Source: Acorus gramineus (Eukaryota; Streptophyta; Magnoliopsida; Acorales; Acoraceae). From it: a stretch of 64,000 bases of DNA. The stretch is taken from contig CM060853.1 of NCBI GenBank assembly GCA_030737835.1, forward strand, positions 15,372,895 through 15,436,894. The letters run 5' to 3'. Position 1 is the first letter of the stretch; the number at the start of each line of letters is the position of its first letter. The notes beneath the pieces are model-generated. The model ran no database searches. It worked only from the letters and a program-made list of their open reading frames with translations, and was not told where the DNA came from. Below are positions 1-11,463 of this stretch, piece by piece. A program made the position numbers and the translations under genes.

Positions 1-157
1 GACCCGAACCCGTTGTTTGAGATTGGGTTTGGGTTCGGGTTGAACCCTTCATGTTGAGGCCGGGTTTGGGCTCGGTTTTGAGTTGGGCTCTGTGCAATGT
101 GGGTTAAAGCTGAACCTAACCCAAATCCAACCCAACCCGCCCGAGTTGCACCCCTAG
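1..157. mobile_element. hAT-like terminal fragment rich in GGGTTY/AACCC motifs
   Basis: This stretch consists of degenerate repeats of GGGTTTGGGTTCGGG and their complements. It closes with CCCGCCCGAGTTGCACCCCTA, which read on the minus strand begins TAGGGGTGCAACTCGGG. That pattern is typical of termini of non-autonomous hAT-like elements in plants. The other end lies outside the window, so no target duplication can be checked. It is not a telomere array because the unit varies. Confidence 0.4.
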
Positions 158-159
158 TG

Positions 160-690
160 GAGACGCAGTCTGGAAGTGGGATGCGGCCAAGGTGGGACAA
201 CCAGAACGTGCAGAAGCGTGGGTGATGCGTGGTGCATGCCGCAACAGGGGATACGTGGCGATGCAATCTAGAAGTGGGCAGGCAGTTGCACGCAACTCGG
301 CAAGTGGAACACGTGGATGACGGAGTGGTGCGCCCCGGCCACATACAGGGCATGATGGGATCATACCCGATAGTTAGGTAATTGTGTAACCGTCGCCCCT
401 GCATGGGCCAAGTGAATTTTGTAAGTATAGGCTCAAGCAGTCTATATAAGGGTGTAAATGTAATCCTTGAGGGACACACTAGTCTTTGAGGCATCTTCTT
501 TGTATTCAGGGCAGTGAATAAAAGGTTGGGAAAATAGTTTTCTATAAATCTGTGGGTATCTAAGGCTTGTGTCAAGGCTGACCATAGTGGGCATCGACTG
601 CAAGGAGAAAATTTTCTGGTACGGAATTCCACCCTGTGACACCAACCATGTTGGGGTGGACCCAGTACACAACTATAGTAGTTTCCTCCA
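160..690 (+). mobile_element. Possible LTR fragment of a retrotransposon
   Basis: The block has a TATA-like CTATATAAGG near 440-450, an AATAAA-type signal near 518, and higher GC than its surroundings, as expected of an LTR with U3 and R regions. It reads directly into the decayed LINE that begins near 690. No matching second LTR, primer-binding site or target duplication was found. It could equally be a fragment of another repeat. No coding capacity was recognised. Confidence 0.28.
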
Positions 691-2770
691 AAGGTTTGAT
701 TTATACTGGAAAATTGGTTAAGATGACTACGAGGATGGGGGAATCCATGGCTTTAATGATTTTACCTTGAAACTGGAACTTGATGTTAAACATGATGGTC
801 TCTAGAACTCGTGTCTTCTATAGATATTTCTGCCTAAAGATATTGTTGTTTCGTTCAACCCAAATATGCCAAATCGCCGTTGTGAAAGCATCAAAGCACA
901 TTGAATGATGTCACGGAGTGGTTACCTACGGTTTATGTCCCGTATCCATTCTGGCCACAAGGGACTGGAGCAATGTGGAGGCCTTCAGTATCCAATCTAT
1001 TGACAATGTCAGACCAACTGAAAGAAGAGAAATCACATGGCCATCTCTAGTAGTTGTACAGTTGGCTTGGAGGCCACACTGAATCATCCTATCCAATGTG
1101 GGAAGAGGATTTTGTAAAGCCAACCAAGCCGTGAAGAAATGCTCAAGAGTTTTATGAGATTGCCAAAGTTGGTCTTTCCATTTAATAGGGGGGACTTGAT
1201 CGCCTAATGAAATTCCAAGTTGCTGAGTAGCGAATGCTGCTTATTTGTAATATGGCAAAAGATAGAGGTCCTATCATTTCCCGTTGGCTTCAATAGATGA
1301 AAATTTTCCCCACAACGCCGTAAGATGAGTCAGACATCTGTTTGGCTTCAACCAGTGCCCATTTCTACTAATGGTTGAAAGCTTGGCCGAGGGAGTGAGT
1401 AAGACAGGTAAGAGACCGCCCCAAACGTGAATGAGTTGAGCCCTTGTCCCTCAAGCCACGAGCTAATAAGATGTCTATAAAATTTCCATAAGCAATGTGA
1501 GTAGAAAGCCCTTGTCGATCCAATCTCTATTGCGTAGCAGTTGAGACCATGCCCAAGAGGAGCCTGAGTTAGCCTCGGCCGCCCACAAAGAGTTTCTGAG
1601 GAGGTATCTATTCCAGACCCAGTCCATCCATAAGGACTTTTTGTGGATGTTGTTCTTGCAGAGTCTCATGGCTTGAGCATCTTTTGTACAGTGTTTGAGT
1701 GCACATCAAGACCAACCTCTTGTTTTTGCTGACATAGATAAGTTTTCTGCTTTAGGGAAAGTTCATTCCCCCATAAGAATATGCAAAACAATTGTTCATG
1801 TGTTTCCTTATCTTCTTCAAAAGGGAGATCCCTACAGTCTAATATGTGTGGAAGCTAGTAAGGATAGTTCAAAGCAATTTTACTTTTCTTACCTGTGAAA
1901 GCAAGTGGCATGCCCAGCTTTCCACCTTTTTGCAAATCTTGTCGAGTAAAGGAAGGCTCATGCCCACAAAGAAGGCTCCTGAGAAAAAGGGAAGGGTGAG
2001 ATATTTGACATGGAGGTTGTGCCTATCCCAAGGAGACGTAGGAAAATGTCGTGGTCCACTGACAAACTACCAAGAAAGACTTAGCTTTTGGATGAGTTTA
2101 ATTTCAGTTTGGAGCAACTTTGCGAAGGCCTCAAACAACTTCCCTATGTTTTGCCTGTTACCAAGGTGGTGCTCAAGATAGCATCAAGTCATCGGTGAAA
2201 TGAATGTGTGACCAAACCAAGGCCCTCTATGAACTTCCCAATTTGCTTAGTGGTAATTTCTTGATTGAGCAATTGCGAGAATGATTCCATTACCATGACA
2301 AAAAGCAATGCGGAGAGTGGGTATCCATGTCTTAGACCACAAGAGGAGGAGGAGAAACATCTCGATGAGCCATTTACCATGACTGAAAAGTGGGCTATGC
2401 TTATGTAGTTTAACATAAATACCTAGCTCTTAGGGATGTTGAAGCCACTGAGAATGGCTACAAGACACGACAACCTTACGCTATCAAAGGCTTTTCAACT
2501 GTCCATTTTTATACATGCTCTACCCAAACCTTTCTAAGAGTTCAAATATTTTATCATTTCATGGTAAGCAATGTGTTGTGGCCCGTGAGAGATGTTACAT
2601 CTTTTCATGAATACAAATTGGTTATGAGTAATGAATCTCAGAAAGAAAGATTGGAGTCGGTTAGCAATAATCTTGGTAAAAAGTTTTTAAACCGAATTGC
2701 ACAAAGATATTGGGCGAAATTCATCCAAAGAGTCTGCTTTTGACTTCGGGATTAGGTAAGTAAAGGTGTG
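690..2770 (-). mobile_element. Decayed L1-type LINE: reverse transcriptase core and zinc-binding tail
   Basis: Translating the minus strand gives, in order, a fragment matching the LINE reverse transcriptase start (EFRPISLCN-like, near 2700), the ACIKMD and KAFDSV region near 2480-2530, FSVMVNGS followed by CGLRHGYPLSALLFVMVME (near 2240-2370), a catalytic-loop remnant HFTDDLM near 2180-2205, and a C-terminal zf-RVT region with FTAWLALQN-like sequence near 1080-1130. Frameshifts and stops separate these blocks. The usual ADD of the active site reads TDD, so the element is inactive. The 5' half lies at 3640-5135, separated by an inserted repeat pair. Assignment to plant L1-type LINEs rests on the order and wording of these motifs. 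Confidence 0.75.
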
Positions 2771-3280
2771 TGTAATGTCCTAAGTTTACACAGCAAGAAA
2801 TTGTCTGTTTTATCCCGAAATGGGCTCACGGTTTTAAAACACGCCTTATTGTGTAAAAGTTGTTCTCACATAAAAGCACAAACTATATCTTCCCATTAGA
2901 CGATGTGGGACCAAACACCTCACCCTCACCCAATCCATAGACTTCTTGGTACTGTTGAGCCCCTCTTAAATGGACCGGGTGTCACAATTACCCCCCTCCC
3001 AATGGGCCACACATCCTTGTGTGGGGTTATAGACAAGCTTTGATACCAATTGTAACGCCTCAGGTTTACACAACAAGAAATTGTCCACTTTTCCTCTAAA
3101 TGGGCTCACGGTTTTAAAACACGTATTGATGTATAAAAGTTGTGCTCACATTAAAACACGTACTATCTCCTCCCATTAGGCAATGTAGGACTAAACACAT
3201 CGCCCTTATCCTCACTCAATCCATGGGCCTCTTGGAACCATTGGACCCCCCTCAAATGTGACAGGTGTCACAGTGTGAGT
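2771..3280 (+). repeat. Two tandem copies of a ~250-280 bp dispersed repeat inside the LINE
   Basis: Copy one (2771-3050) starts TGTAATGTCCTAAGTTTACA and copy two (3051-3280) starts TGTAACGCCTCAGGTTTACA. Both share AACAAGAAATTGTC-like sequence, GGGCTCACGGTTTTAAAACA, and CATTAGRCRATGTRGGAC. Copy one ends in TTTGATACCAATTGTAACG, which runs into copy two. This repeat class, ending in 'gataccaattgtaacg', is widespread in plant genomes. It interrupts the reverse transcriptase frame, so it arrived after the LINE. Confidence 0.6.
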
Positions 3281-3289
3281 CATCTAACA

Positions 3290-3638
3290 GATCATGTATC
3301 TCATATCAAAAATTTATTGCACCGCTACCATTGTGATGCAAATCATGATGATTTAGATATGTAGTCTTCTACAATCGAGATGGTCTAGCAATGCGATTCA
3401 GAGAGGAGACTAAAAAAAATTCAAATTCAAAATTCATTGAATTTGAATTGAGTCAATGATTTGGTGAGAAATTTGTGCAAGGAAGCTGAAGAGAGACATT
3501 AAAATTGTTTTTTAATCTATCCACAAAATCCACATCAAACACTTCAAAAGATGGGAATTGCAACCATGTCTAAAAAGGATCCATATTTGAAATTTAAATT
3601 GAACAATTTTTTTTTTATATTGGTGAAGCTTTTGGGAT
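3290..3638. other. AT-rich spacer with no recognisable gene
   Basis: This stretch lies between the tandem repeat pair and the start of the duplicated block. It includes a short imperfect AATTCAAATTC palindrome-like tract near 3420-3445. I see no coding signal and no transposon termini. Confidence 0.4.
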
Positions 3639-5135
3639 CCAAATTTATCTAGTTGTTTGTACTTCAATGTCAGTTTGAGAGTTCATTTTTCATTTCGTTG
3701 AGTATTTTGTATCCACCTTAAATTTGATTTGCATCACATTGATGTCATCTTCTACCGTGTCCTAGCGGGTTTGGAAGAAATTCACCGGGAACATTCTAGT
3801 CCCAAAACTTCCATCCGTCTTCATAGCAAAAAGGGTGGTAAAGATCTCTTCAAGAGAGACTGGAATAATGAGCCTAAGGATATCATCTTCAGCAAGTCTA
3901 GAAGCAAAATTGATTTTGGGCACCACCATCGCTTCGATTTCACAATTAGGAGGAAGTGGTAGAAGCCAATTGTTGTAGCTTCCATGTCCTCTAGCTCATA
4001 TGATATGATACAATTCGCAAGAGTAGCTTTGCAAAGGGTGTTAGTAGCCTCCCTTCCTGCTGTACAGCTATAGAAAAAAATGTGAGTTACGGTCCCCCAA
4101 ACGTATCTATATTTGATGAGATTTTTGACGGAGAAAATTTTCATACTGAGCAAGGGGTGATTCATAGAGAAATCTTTCTCACATCTCCTTCTCGATTAGA
4201 GACTGACACAGGGGGGTCGAACTGGAGGGCTAATTGTGAGAGTTCAAGGTTTTGTTTTATCCGCTGGAGCCTTACATGGATGAAACCAAAAGATTTCTTG
4301 TTCCACCTTTTGAGGACCTGCTTAGAGTCTCTTTAGTCTTTGGGCAAGAATAAACATGGGGGAGCCCACCATCGGTTCAGCTCAACTGTTTATTAATTAC
4401 TGCTTGAAAGTCGATGCGTAGACCAAATGTGGAAAAATTTAAACAGCTTTGGTCCTGAATAAATAATCAGGAATGGATGCACCATCATTGGAGAGTGGTC
4501 CAAAATTCCTGCTGGCAGATAATGGATTTAGGACTCCGGAAAACAGTTTGTCCAGTTAGAGTTTGCAATTACTCTGTCCAAACGGTTCACAATCCGGGTT
4601 TGTTGAAGGTTTGACCACGATATGGTGTGCCCTGTAGACTTAATATCTTCTAGATTGCATTGAGCGGAGGCAGTTATTGAAAGCTTGGAGCTGCTTTAAC
4701 TTAGGCAGTTATTGAAGTCCCCTCCCCCCAACCAAATTGGAAGGGGAACTATTTTTTTGGAAGATTTTTTAATGCATATTAGAGCAGATGCCTTTTTTTT
4801 TAGGTCATTTGCAGAATATATGGCAGTGACTTCAAAAGAAGTCCCTTAGCTTCATTGGGTGACTTCACCCTGACAGAATCGTCTTGATTTGGCTGTGACT
4901 TGAACTGTGAGGGTGGTGGGATACCATAGGAGGAGAATAAGACCAGGTGGATGCATGTGAGTGTTTAAAGAAAACGGGCGGTGGCAAATTGGCTGGTTGG
5001 GTGAATCTTGGTTTCAAGCAAAGGTTATAATATCGAATAAGACCATTTTGGGTTGCTAGTATGCCCTTAATATCGAATTGCTTGGCTCTGGAATTAAGAC
5101 CTCTATACATTCCAAAATAGAAATTTCATCACAAG
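3639..5135 (-). mobile_element. 5' half of decayed LINE (endonuclease and linker), duplication copy A
   Basis: Minus-strand translation from 5110 downward gives YRGLNSRAKQFDIKGILATQ, the start of a plant LINE endonuclease (usual form RGLNSPxKQxDVRxLI). It is followed near 4500 by LDHSPMMV-like sequence, then VLKRWNKKSFGFIHVRLQR near 4270, and REATNTLCKATLANCIISYE near 4000-4080. These are the conserved linker motifs between endonuclease and reverse transcriptase. Near 3780-3960 is a degraded form of the PISLEEI...KKDGSxGxDxFPVNFFQ region that opens the reverse transcriptase. Frameshifts abound and there is no ORF1. Copy B repeats this block at 6141-7230. Confidence 0.7.
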
Positions 5136-5279
5136 ACAAAATGGTGGGAGAAAGGAGGGAAATTACATGGGGAAGAATAATAAGAATTCATTAAAAGTCT
5201 TCCAAAAATCCCTTGAGCGTAGAATAAATAGACCACAACCAAAAATTAAGATTCCATAAACATATAAAATAGAAATAAA

Positions 5280-6115
5280 AAAATCAAAATTGCGACTCGC
5301 GGCTTTGTATTGTGATTGTGAGCATTATATTGTAATCTGGAGCTTGCAACTCCATCTGTGCTGCTGCAGGCATTGCACAAAATGTTAACTAGATCAAAAT
5401 TAGTACTCTTTGTACTACTATAGAAACAATGGCCTTCAAATATGTTCTGTTCCAGTCTCTAAACACTGTCGAGAAATGGATGAGCTCCTTATGTTCTTTT
5501 CTTAGAAATTTATAACCATGAACTTATATTGGTAAAATAAGGAGAGTTACTGATAATGAGATGCCTCTAGATGCTCTATTGAGAGATATTGATAATGAAG
5601 ATGCCTCCATAAGCTCTATTGAGATGCATGATTCAAAAGGCGTATATTATGAGAGCTGGTGATGAATTTATTTGCAAAACTATGCTACATAGTTTGAATG
5701 GTATTAAAGCAGGGCTGTACGGCGTGGAGTCAGTCTCTACACTTACTATGGAAACATAGAATCTTGATGGAAAGATTTATCAAATTAAGTTGGGAAATGT
5801 AACTTTCAAGGTGAACAATGCGTCCGTAGCTGTTAGTTTTCCTCCTTTCCTTTTCTCCCTGCTTCTCTGGGATGTGCTCTTGGTGGATATCTACGCAAAC
5901 TGACACAGTAAAAGAAGTACACAATCAGTGAACCAAATACCTGTTCATTAGGTCGTGGATGCCTGTTATGGTGGCTGAAACACTTGGGAATTAAAATGCT
6001 TGTGAGGACAGTACATCAATATATATTCTACAAAAGTACAAAGATTGAAATCTATGAAAGAAGTATTACCAATAACAAAAAATATTGTAATTTATGAAAT
6101 TATGTGGACTCCTTT
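5280..6115. repeat. Flanking unit of the tandem duplication, copy A
   Basis: This is non-LINE sequence duplicated along with the LINE half. It shares long matched stretches with 7405-8205, for example the block starting AAAATTGCGACTCG, the block GAGATGCATGATTCAAAAGG, and the tail AACAAAAAATATTGYAAT. Short open stretches (such as 5640-5760) read as protein-like sequence in places but contain stops, and differ between copies by indels of non-multiple-of-three length. They are therefore not convincing genes. I did not recognise any product. Confidence 0.6.
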
Positions 6116-6140
6116 TCCCCTCCTATCAATACTTCTGACA

Positions 6141-7230
6141 CTCCAAATTTATCTAGTTGTTTGTACTTCAATGTCAGTTTGAGCATTTTTCATTTCATTG
6201 AGTGTTTTGTATCCACCTTAAATTCGATTTGCATGCGTGATTGGAAGAAATTCACCGGGAACCTGTCTCGTCCCAAACTTCCATCCTTCTTCAGAGCAAA
6301 ATGGGTGGTAGAGATCTCTTCAAGAGAGATTGGAATAGTAAGCCTAAGCATATCTTCTTCAGCAGGTCCAGAAGCAAAATTGGTTTTGGGCACCATCGAA
6401 GTTCACAAGAGTAACTTTGCGAAGGATGTTAGACTGTTAGTAGCTTTCCTTACAGCTGTCGAAAAATTGGGAGTTATGCTCCCCAAAAGGGATTTACATT
6501 TGACTAGATTTCTGATGAAGAAAACTTTCCTCCTGAGCAAGGGGTGATTCATAGAGAGACCTCATTTCCTGCTTGATTAGAGACTGATGCAGGGGGTCAA
6601 ACGGAGGGCTGATTGTGTGAGTTCAAGGTTCTGTTTTATCCACTGGAGCCTTACATGGATGGGCCCAAAAGATTCCTTGTTCCACCTTTCGAGGACTTGC
6701 TTGAGCCTCTTTTGTTTTTTGGCAAGAATGAACATGGGGGGGCCCACCAGCAGTTCAGCTCAACTGTTTTTAATTACTGCTAGAAAATTGATGCGTAGAC
6801 CAAACTTGGAAAAATTAAAATGGCTTTGGTCTTGAATAAATAATCAGGAATAGATGCACCACCATTGGAGAGTGGTCCAAAATTCCTGCTGGCAGATAAT
6901 AGATATGGGACTCAGGAAAACAGATTGTCCAGTTCGAGTTCGCAATGACTCTGTCCAAACGGCAGTGACTTGAACTGTGAGGGTGGTGGGATTCCATAGG
7001 AGGAGAATAAGACCAGATGGATGCATGTGAGTGTCGAGATAAAACAGGCAGTGGCATATTTGCTGGTAGGGTGAATCTTTTTTTTTTAGGGGACTGGTAG
7101 GGCAAATCTTGGTTTCAAGCAAGGCTATAACATCACACTTTTGGGTTGCTAGTATGTCCTTTATATCAAGTTGCTTGGGTTTGGAATTAAGACCTCTATA
7201 CATTCCAAAATTGAAATTTCATTATAAGAC
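6141..7230 (-). mobile_element. 5' half of decayed LINE, duplication copy B
   Basis: Minus strand: YRGLNSKPKQLDIKDILATQ followed by CDVIALLETKI (7203-7100) is a clear LINE endonuclease N-terminus. LDRVIANSNWT (near 6930) is a conserved endonuclease region. PISLEEISTTHFALKKDGSL and RFPVNFFQ (6230-6320) are the first part of the reverse transcriptase. Compared with copy A, a stretch corresponding to about 4582-4890 is missing, with the join at CAAACGGCAGTGACTTG near 6960. The protein remnants are broken by frame changes. Confidence 0.72.
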
Positions 7231-7379
7231 AATGGTGGGAGACATGAGGGAAATTACTTGGGGAAGAATAATCTCTAGCTCACTCAATTCTCAATTCATA
7301 AAAAGTCCTCCAAAAATCCCTTGAACATAGAATAAATAGACCACAAAAACTAGCAAGTCTAAAAGGGTAAATTTTTTGT

Positions 7380-8220
7380 AAGATACCATAAAAGTAAAAA
7401 AAAAAAAATCAAAATTGCGACTCGTGGCTTTATATTGTGATTGTGAGCATGATATTATTTTTGTAATCTGGAGCTTGCAACTCCATCTGATTGTTAACAA
7501 GATCAAAATTAGTACTCTTTGTTCTACTATAGAAACAATGGCCTCACAATATATATGTTCTGTTCCAGTCTCTAAACTGTGTCTAGAAAATGGATATGCT
7601 CCTAAAAATTTGTAACCATGAGAATATTGGTAACATAAGGAGAGATATTGAAATTGAAATGCCTCTAGAGCTCTATTGAGAGATACTGATATTGAAGATG
7701 CCTCTATAAGCTCTCTATTGAGATGCATGATTCAAAAGGCAGACATTATGAGAGCTGGTGATGAATTTATTTGCAAAACTATGCTACATAATTTGAATGG
7801 TATTAAAGCAGGGCCGTACAGCGTGGAGTCAGTCTCTATACTTACTATGAAAACATTAGAATCTTGATAGAAAGATTTATCAAATTAAGTTGGGGAATGT
7901 AACTTTCAAGGTGAACAATGCGTCCGTCCTCCTTTCCTTTTCTCCCATCTTCTCAGTGATGTGCTCTTGGTAGATGTCTACGCGAACTGATGCAGTAAAA
8001 GAAGTACACAATCAATGAACAAAATACTTGTTCATTAGGTCGTAGATGCCTGTTATGGTGGCTGAAACACTTGGGAATTAAAATGTTTGTGAGAACAGTA
8101 CATCACTGTATATTCTATAAAAAGTACAAAGATTGAAATCTATGAACAGAATTATTACCATTAACAAAAAATATTGCAATCTATGAAGAGCAAAATATAA
8201 ATATTTCTGGACTCGACTTT
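7380..8220. repeat. Flanking unit of the tandem duplication, copy B
   Basis: Matches 5280-6115 over nearly its whole length, with scattered substitutions and small indels. It ends where the copies diverge, at AATATTGCAATCTATGAAG. As in copy A, no protein was recognised. The similarity between copies is high enough to see by eye along the length. Confidence 0.6.
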
Positions 8221-9540
8221 ATAACACTTGAAATCATAAAACATCTTCTGAAAATGATTTATAACAAATTTCACTAGGGCCGCAAACACCTTTCTGGGTG
8301 TCCCCTTATATATGTCTTGAACTGCAACTAGAATTTTTGAAGATTGGGTGATGGACTCTGTGACAATTGATTTCAAGTGTCGTTAGGTCAACAGAGCCAG
8401 AAAAAAAAAAAATGAAACAATGGTTTTCCTGGATTGGATGAACCACTAATTCAGGATTAGGTCATGGATGTATACCCACTTCCACATATACCAAGACACA
8501 CTCACCTTCCATTGTTGAAGCATGAGCATCTATTTTGGCTGACTGAGAATCTCCACCTGTCCCTAACGTACCACCAGGAGATGCTTTTTAGGTTTATATA
8601 GATATACATGAGTTGTGCTTCTTGAGTTGTGAAAAATTCACCATGTTTTTTGATATACATGAGTGGTGCTTCTTTAGTCATATAGGGAAAAGTCGATCCC
8701 ATCCTTTTGGATATTTGTTTCACAAACACTTGTCAAAAACTCAAAACAATGGTCGGCATAGTGTTTGTCCCTTTTTGCTGAACTTAGGATAGTCTCCCGA
8801 ATAATTTAATTCTGGTCTTGTCTATGGGAATCCCACCACGTGAATATGAAATTTTATTTTTCAAATCAAAATGGAGATCAGGGTCTACATATATAGAATG
8901 ACCCAAATAGGAACTATAATAGTTATTTAAGTTCTTTTTCTAATTAAATTATCAATCTTATTTCTGAACCACGTGCCAAGTTTGATATTGGAAAATGAGA
9001 TTGGAAAATGTTACACATGGGCCATTTTACAGTCCAAAACACAAAACTCACATGTTTTTATTATTTTTAAAATCATATACCTTATTTAACCAGGTGTGTA
9101 CTTTTATTAAATGTAAAGTACATATTCCAATTAATTAAATGGTATCATTTATAAAAAAATATAAAAAAACTTATAATGATGTGTATATTTCGGTACACTG
9201 AGTGAAAGAGCTAATAATGTATATAGACTACGTACATTTGGGACGGTGAAAATGACTGAGTGTAACAAAGCTTAATAAGATTTGTTACATCTAGCATTAG
9301 GGTTAGTTTGGTAATTCTGGTCCATAAGGAGGATTATTCCTTTCATTGGAATTCAATTTTGGTTAATTATGTGGGAAGAACTTTTGCTTGAGAATTCTAA
9401 GAATATTCACAGGAATGGAAGATCGAATAAATAGTCCTTTTTTTTTTTTTTTGAAGAAAGGTAGATGTTTGCTACCCGATTTCATAGCTGAATTAGAATT
9501 ACAAAATCTGAACTGGGGGAGAATAGAAAACAAACAAAGC
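8221..9540. other. Intergenic, AT-rich; no gene recognised
   Basis: A minus-strand open stretch at 8161-8376 could be a gene remnant but matches nothing I know. A 30-bp direct repeat (GATATACATGAGTKGTGCTT) occurs at about 8600 and 8652. 9060-9280 looks like a member of the AT-rich repeat family also seen near 42.0, 47.5, 48.2 and 50.3 kb, ending in a GAGTGTAACAA motif. A poly-T tract lies at 9437-9453. Confidence 0.4.
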
Positions 9541-10745
9541 ACAATAGAAATGTAAAACCATGGACATAAAGGAAAACTTTAGGCCTCGGGTTAAAAGAGG
9601 GCTCTACCCGGCCGTGAGCTCCCCTCCCACTCCCTCATCCCGTGAGGCTCATGTATCCATCTCGGAATCAAACTTCCCCCACCCTCGCTATATGGCGACC
9701 CCAATCTGTGATGAGCTCTCGGAATATGTCCCACATATTCTCTTGATATACTTTGGACTTTTTTTTCATTTTCTATTTAAACTGCAATATATATTATCTT
9801 TTTACTTCAAATTATTTTATAGTAGGTCTGACTTGTTATACTTATTTGTAATTTTAAAATAACTACTCAAAATTACACGAGTAACAATGACAGGGGCACA
9901 TTTCATTTCATATCATTTCAAGTTACCCATCCATTCAAAGAACAAATTTCCCCTGAAGATATTGACAAATATTGAATAATTGCCAAGCTTGAAAAAAGAT
10001 TATGCTGTCGAATTGTAATGTGAGTTGAGTTCCCGTCTGTGGCCTTTACTCTTTAGTGATATATCGTCTTGTTCTTTTCAAGGACAAGTTGTCTTCATTT
10101 CCATCTTATTTAATTCATTTTGTTCTACTTCCAAGAAACATGATGTCTTTGTTTTCATATCATTATTAGTTCATTTTATTCAACTTTGAAGGATAAGACC
10201 TACGTACTCTTCCCATGCAATACTTTACTTTTCTCTCTTGGTTTTTTGTGTTTTGATTAAATGATTCTAGATGCTATAATTCATCTCCTAGCTAGATCAT
10301 GCCCCTCACCCTAAATGCAGTTTTTATAAAGTTGATATACATAAATATATTGAATAACATTAACATATTCTTCTAACAACTTTTAGATAGTAGATGGTTT
10401 TTTTTTGTTGGTCAATAAAAGCAAAATTATATTCCTTTGAAAATATTGATAAAATTACATTTGGGTCTATACAGTTTGAGCTGCAAAAAATCCGGGTGCT
10501 GGGGAAGAGAAAGAGGGATTAGGGCAGGTCAAGCCACCCCTATGCATCCTTTCTCAACTCCTACCTAGATTGTTGCATATCAATGGAATATAGAAAAAAG
10601 TTGGGATAGGAGAGTGTTTTAGGTTAGCATCCCTAAAACACATGCATATGGGCAATCCAAGGAGTACTCCTCTATTATCTATGCTTCTTTCGAGTGTAAA
10701 TCATGTCTGATTCTGTGATAGGCTGGCATCTTTTTAGATAGTAAA
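9541..10745. other. Intergenic; no gene recognised
   Basis: A GC-richer island at 9560-9740 interrupts an otherwise AT-rich stretch and may be a repeat fragment. The open stretch there has no recognisable family. The rest holds only homopolymer runs. Confidence 0.35.
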
Positions 10746-10747
10746 TA

Positions 10748-10922
10748 TTTTTTTTTCTTTTTTTGATAACGGAGGGACCCTCATAACTAGCTCATGACCG
10801 AGCTGGATTGGTTACTTTCGCTTGTGAACCCCTAAACTTGTAGAAATATATAGGAGTTAAGTCAGCACCAAGATTCGATACTAAGACTTACCTTTAACAC
10901 ATGTAAACCACTATGGCCACTA
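10748..10922 (-). mobile_element. tRNA-related SINE
   Basis: Read on the minus strand the unit begins CTAGTGGCCATAGTGGTTTA, carries a pol III A-box-like segment followed by a degenerate B box (TATCGAATCTTGG) about 50 bp downstream, and ends in an A-rich tail (AAAAAAAGAAAAAAAA). This is the arrangement of plant tRNA-derived SINEs. TTTAGATAG-like and TTTAAGATAG-like sequences flank the two ends and may be a decayed target duplication. Confidence 0.5.
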
Positions 10923-11463
10923 GTGGGTTTAAGATAGTTCATGTTACAATCATGAAATTCTTACTTGGGCTCCCAATGATCAATAAAGTTATTGATCAAG
11001 ACTTTGAATATCCATGCTGTGTAATAAGTGATATTCCCTCTCATCAGATTCATTTTGTTCAGACTCCAAATGACAAGACCTTTACTTCCATCTCGTTCAG
11101 TTCACAAGAATTTCTATTTCCATCTTATTTAATTATTTTTCTCAAACTCCCAATGGACAAGACAGCACATGTCGTCCTTCTCCACCTCCCCCAATCTTTT
11201 GATTTTACTCTTTATTTATTTGATTATTTAATTTCATGTGAGACCAAGATGATTTATATTTAACTATGGAGCTTCATGCTTTGATTAGATGATTTAATGA
11301 TTATGTGAGAACATGTGAGCATGAATCCTTTCAATCATGGACCCCATAAACTTTTCATCCCAACTCCACCGGTTAAGATGTCCATAATGCAGCTTTAACT
11401 TCAAGTAGTATTCTGAACATTATCCATTGTAAATGTTTACAACAAAAAGTTCTATGTATGTAG
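10923..11463. other. Intergenic; no gene recognised
   Basis: A plus-strand open stretch (10913-11263) gives a 116-residue translation without recognisable domains and with AT-driven composition. I regard it as chance. A few TATTTAATT-like tracts are present. Confidence 0.35.

Noticed and set aside
1..157. Possible interstitial telomere repeat
   Set aside because: The unit is GGGTTY/GGGTTCG with irregular spacing, not TTTAGGG arrays. It fits an hAT-like terminus better.
116..364. 82-codon open frame on the minus strand with a CPVCG motif
   Set aside because: It overlaps hAT-like and LTR-like repeats, the Cys motif is isolated, and no family or splice partner fits.
9560..9862. 100-codon open frame on the plus strand
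   Set aside because: The first part is a GC-rich repeat-like patch and the remainder is AT-driven hydrophobic residues. No domain was recognised.
10913..11263. 116-codon open frame on the plus strand
   Set aside because: Begins at the SINE edge, composition is AT-driven, and no motifs or splice partners are present.
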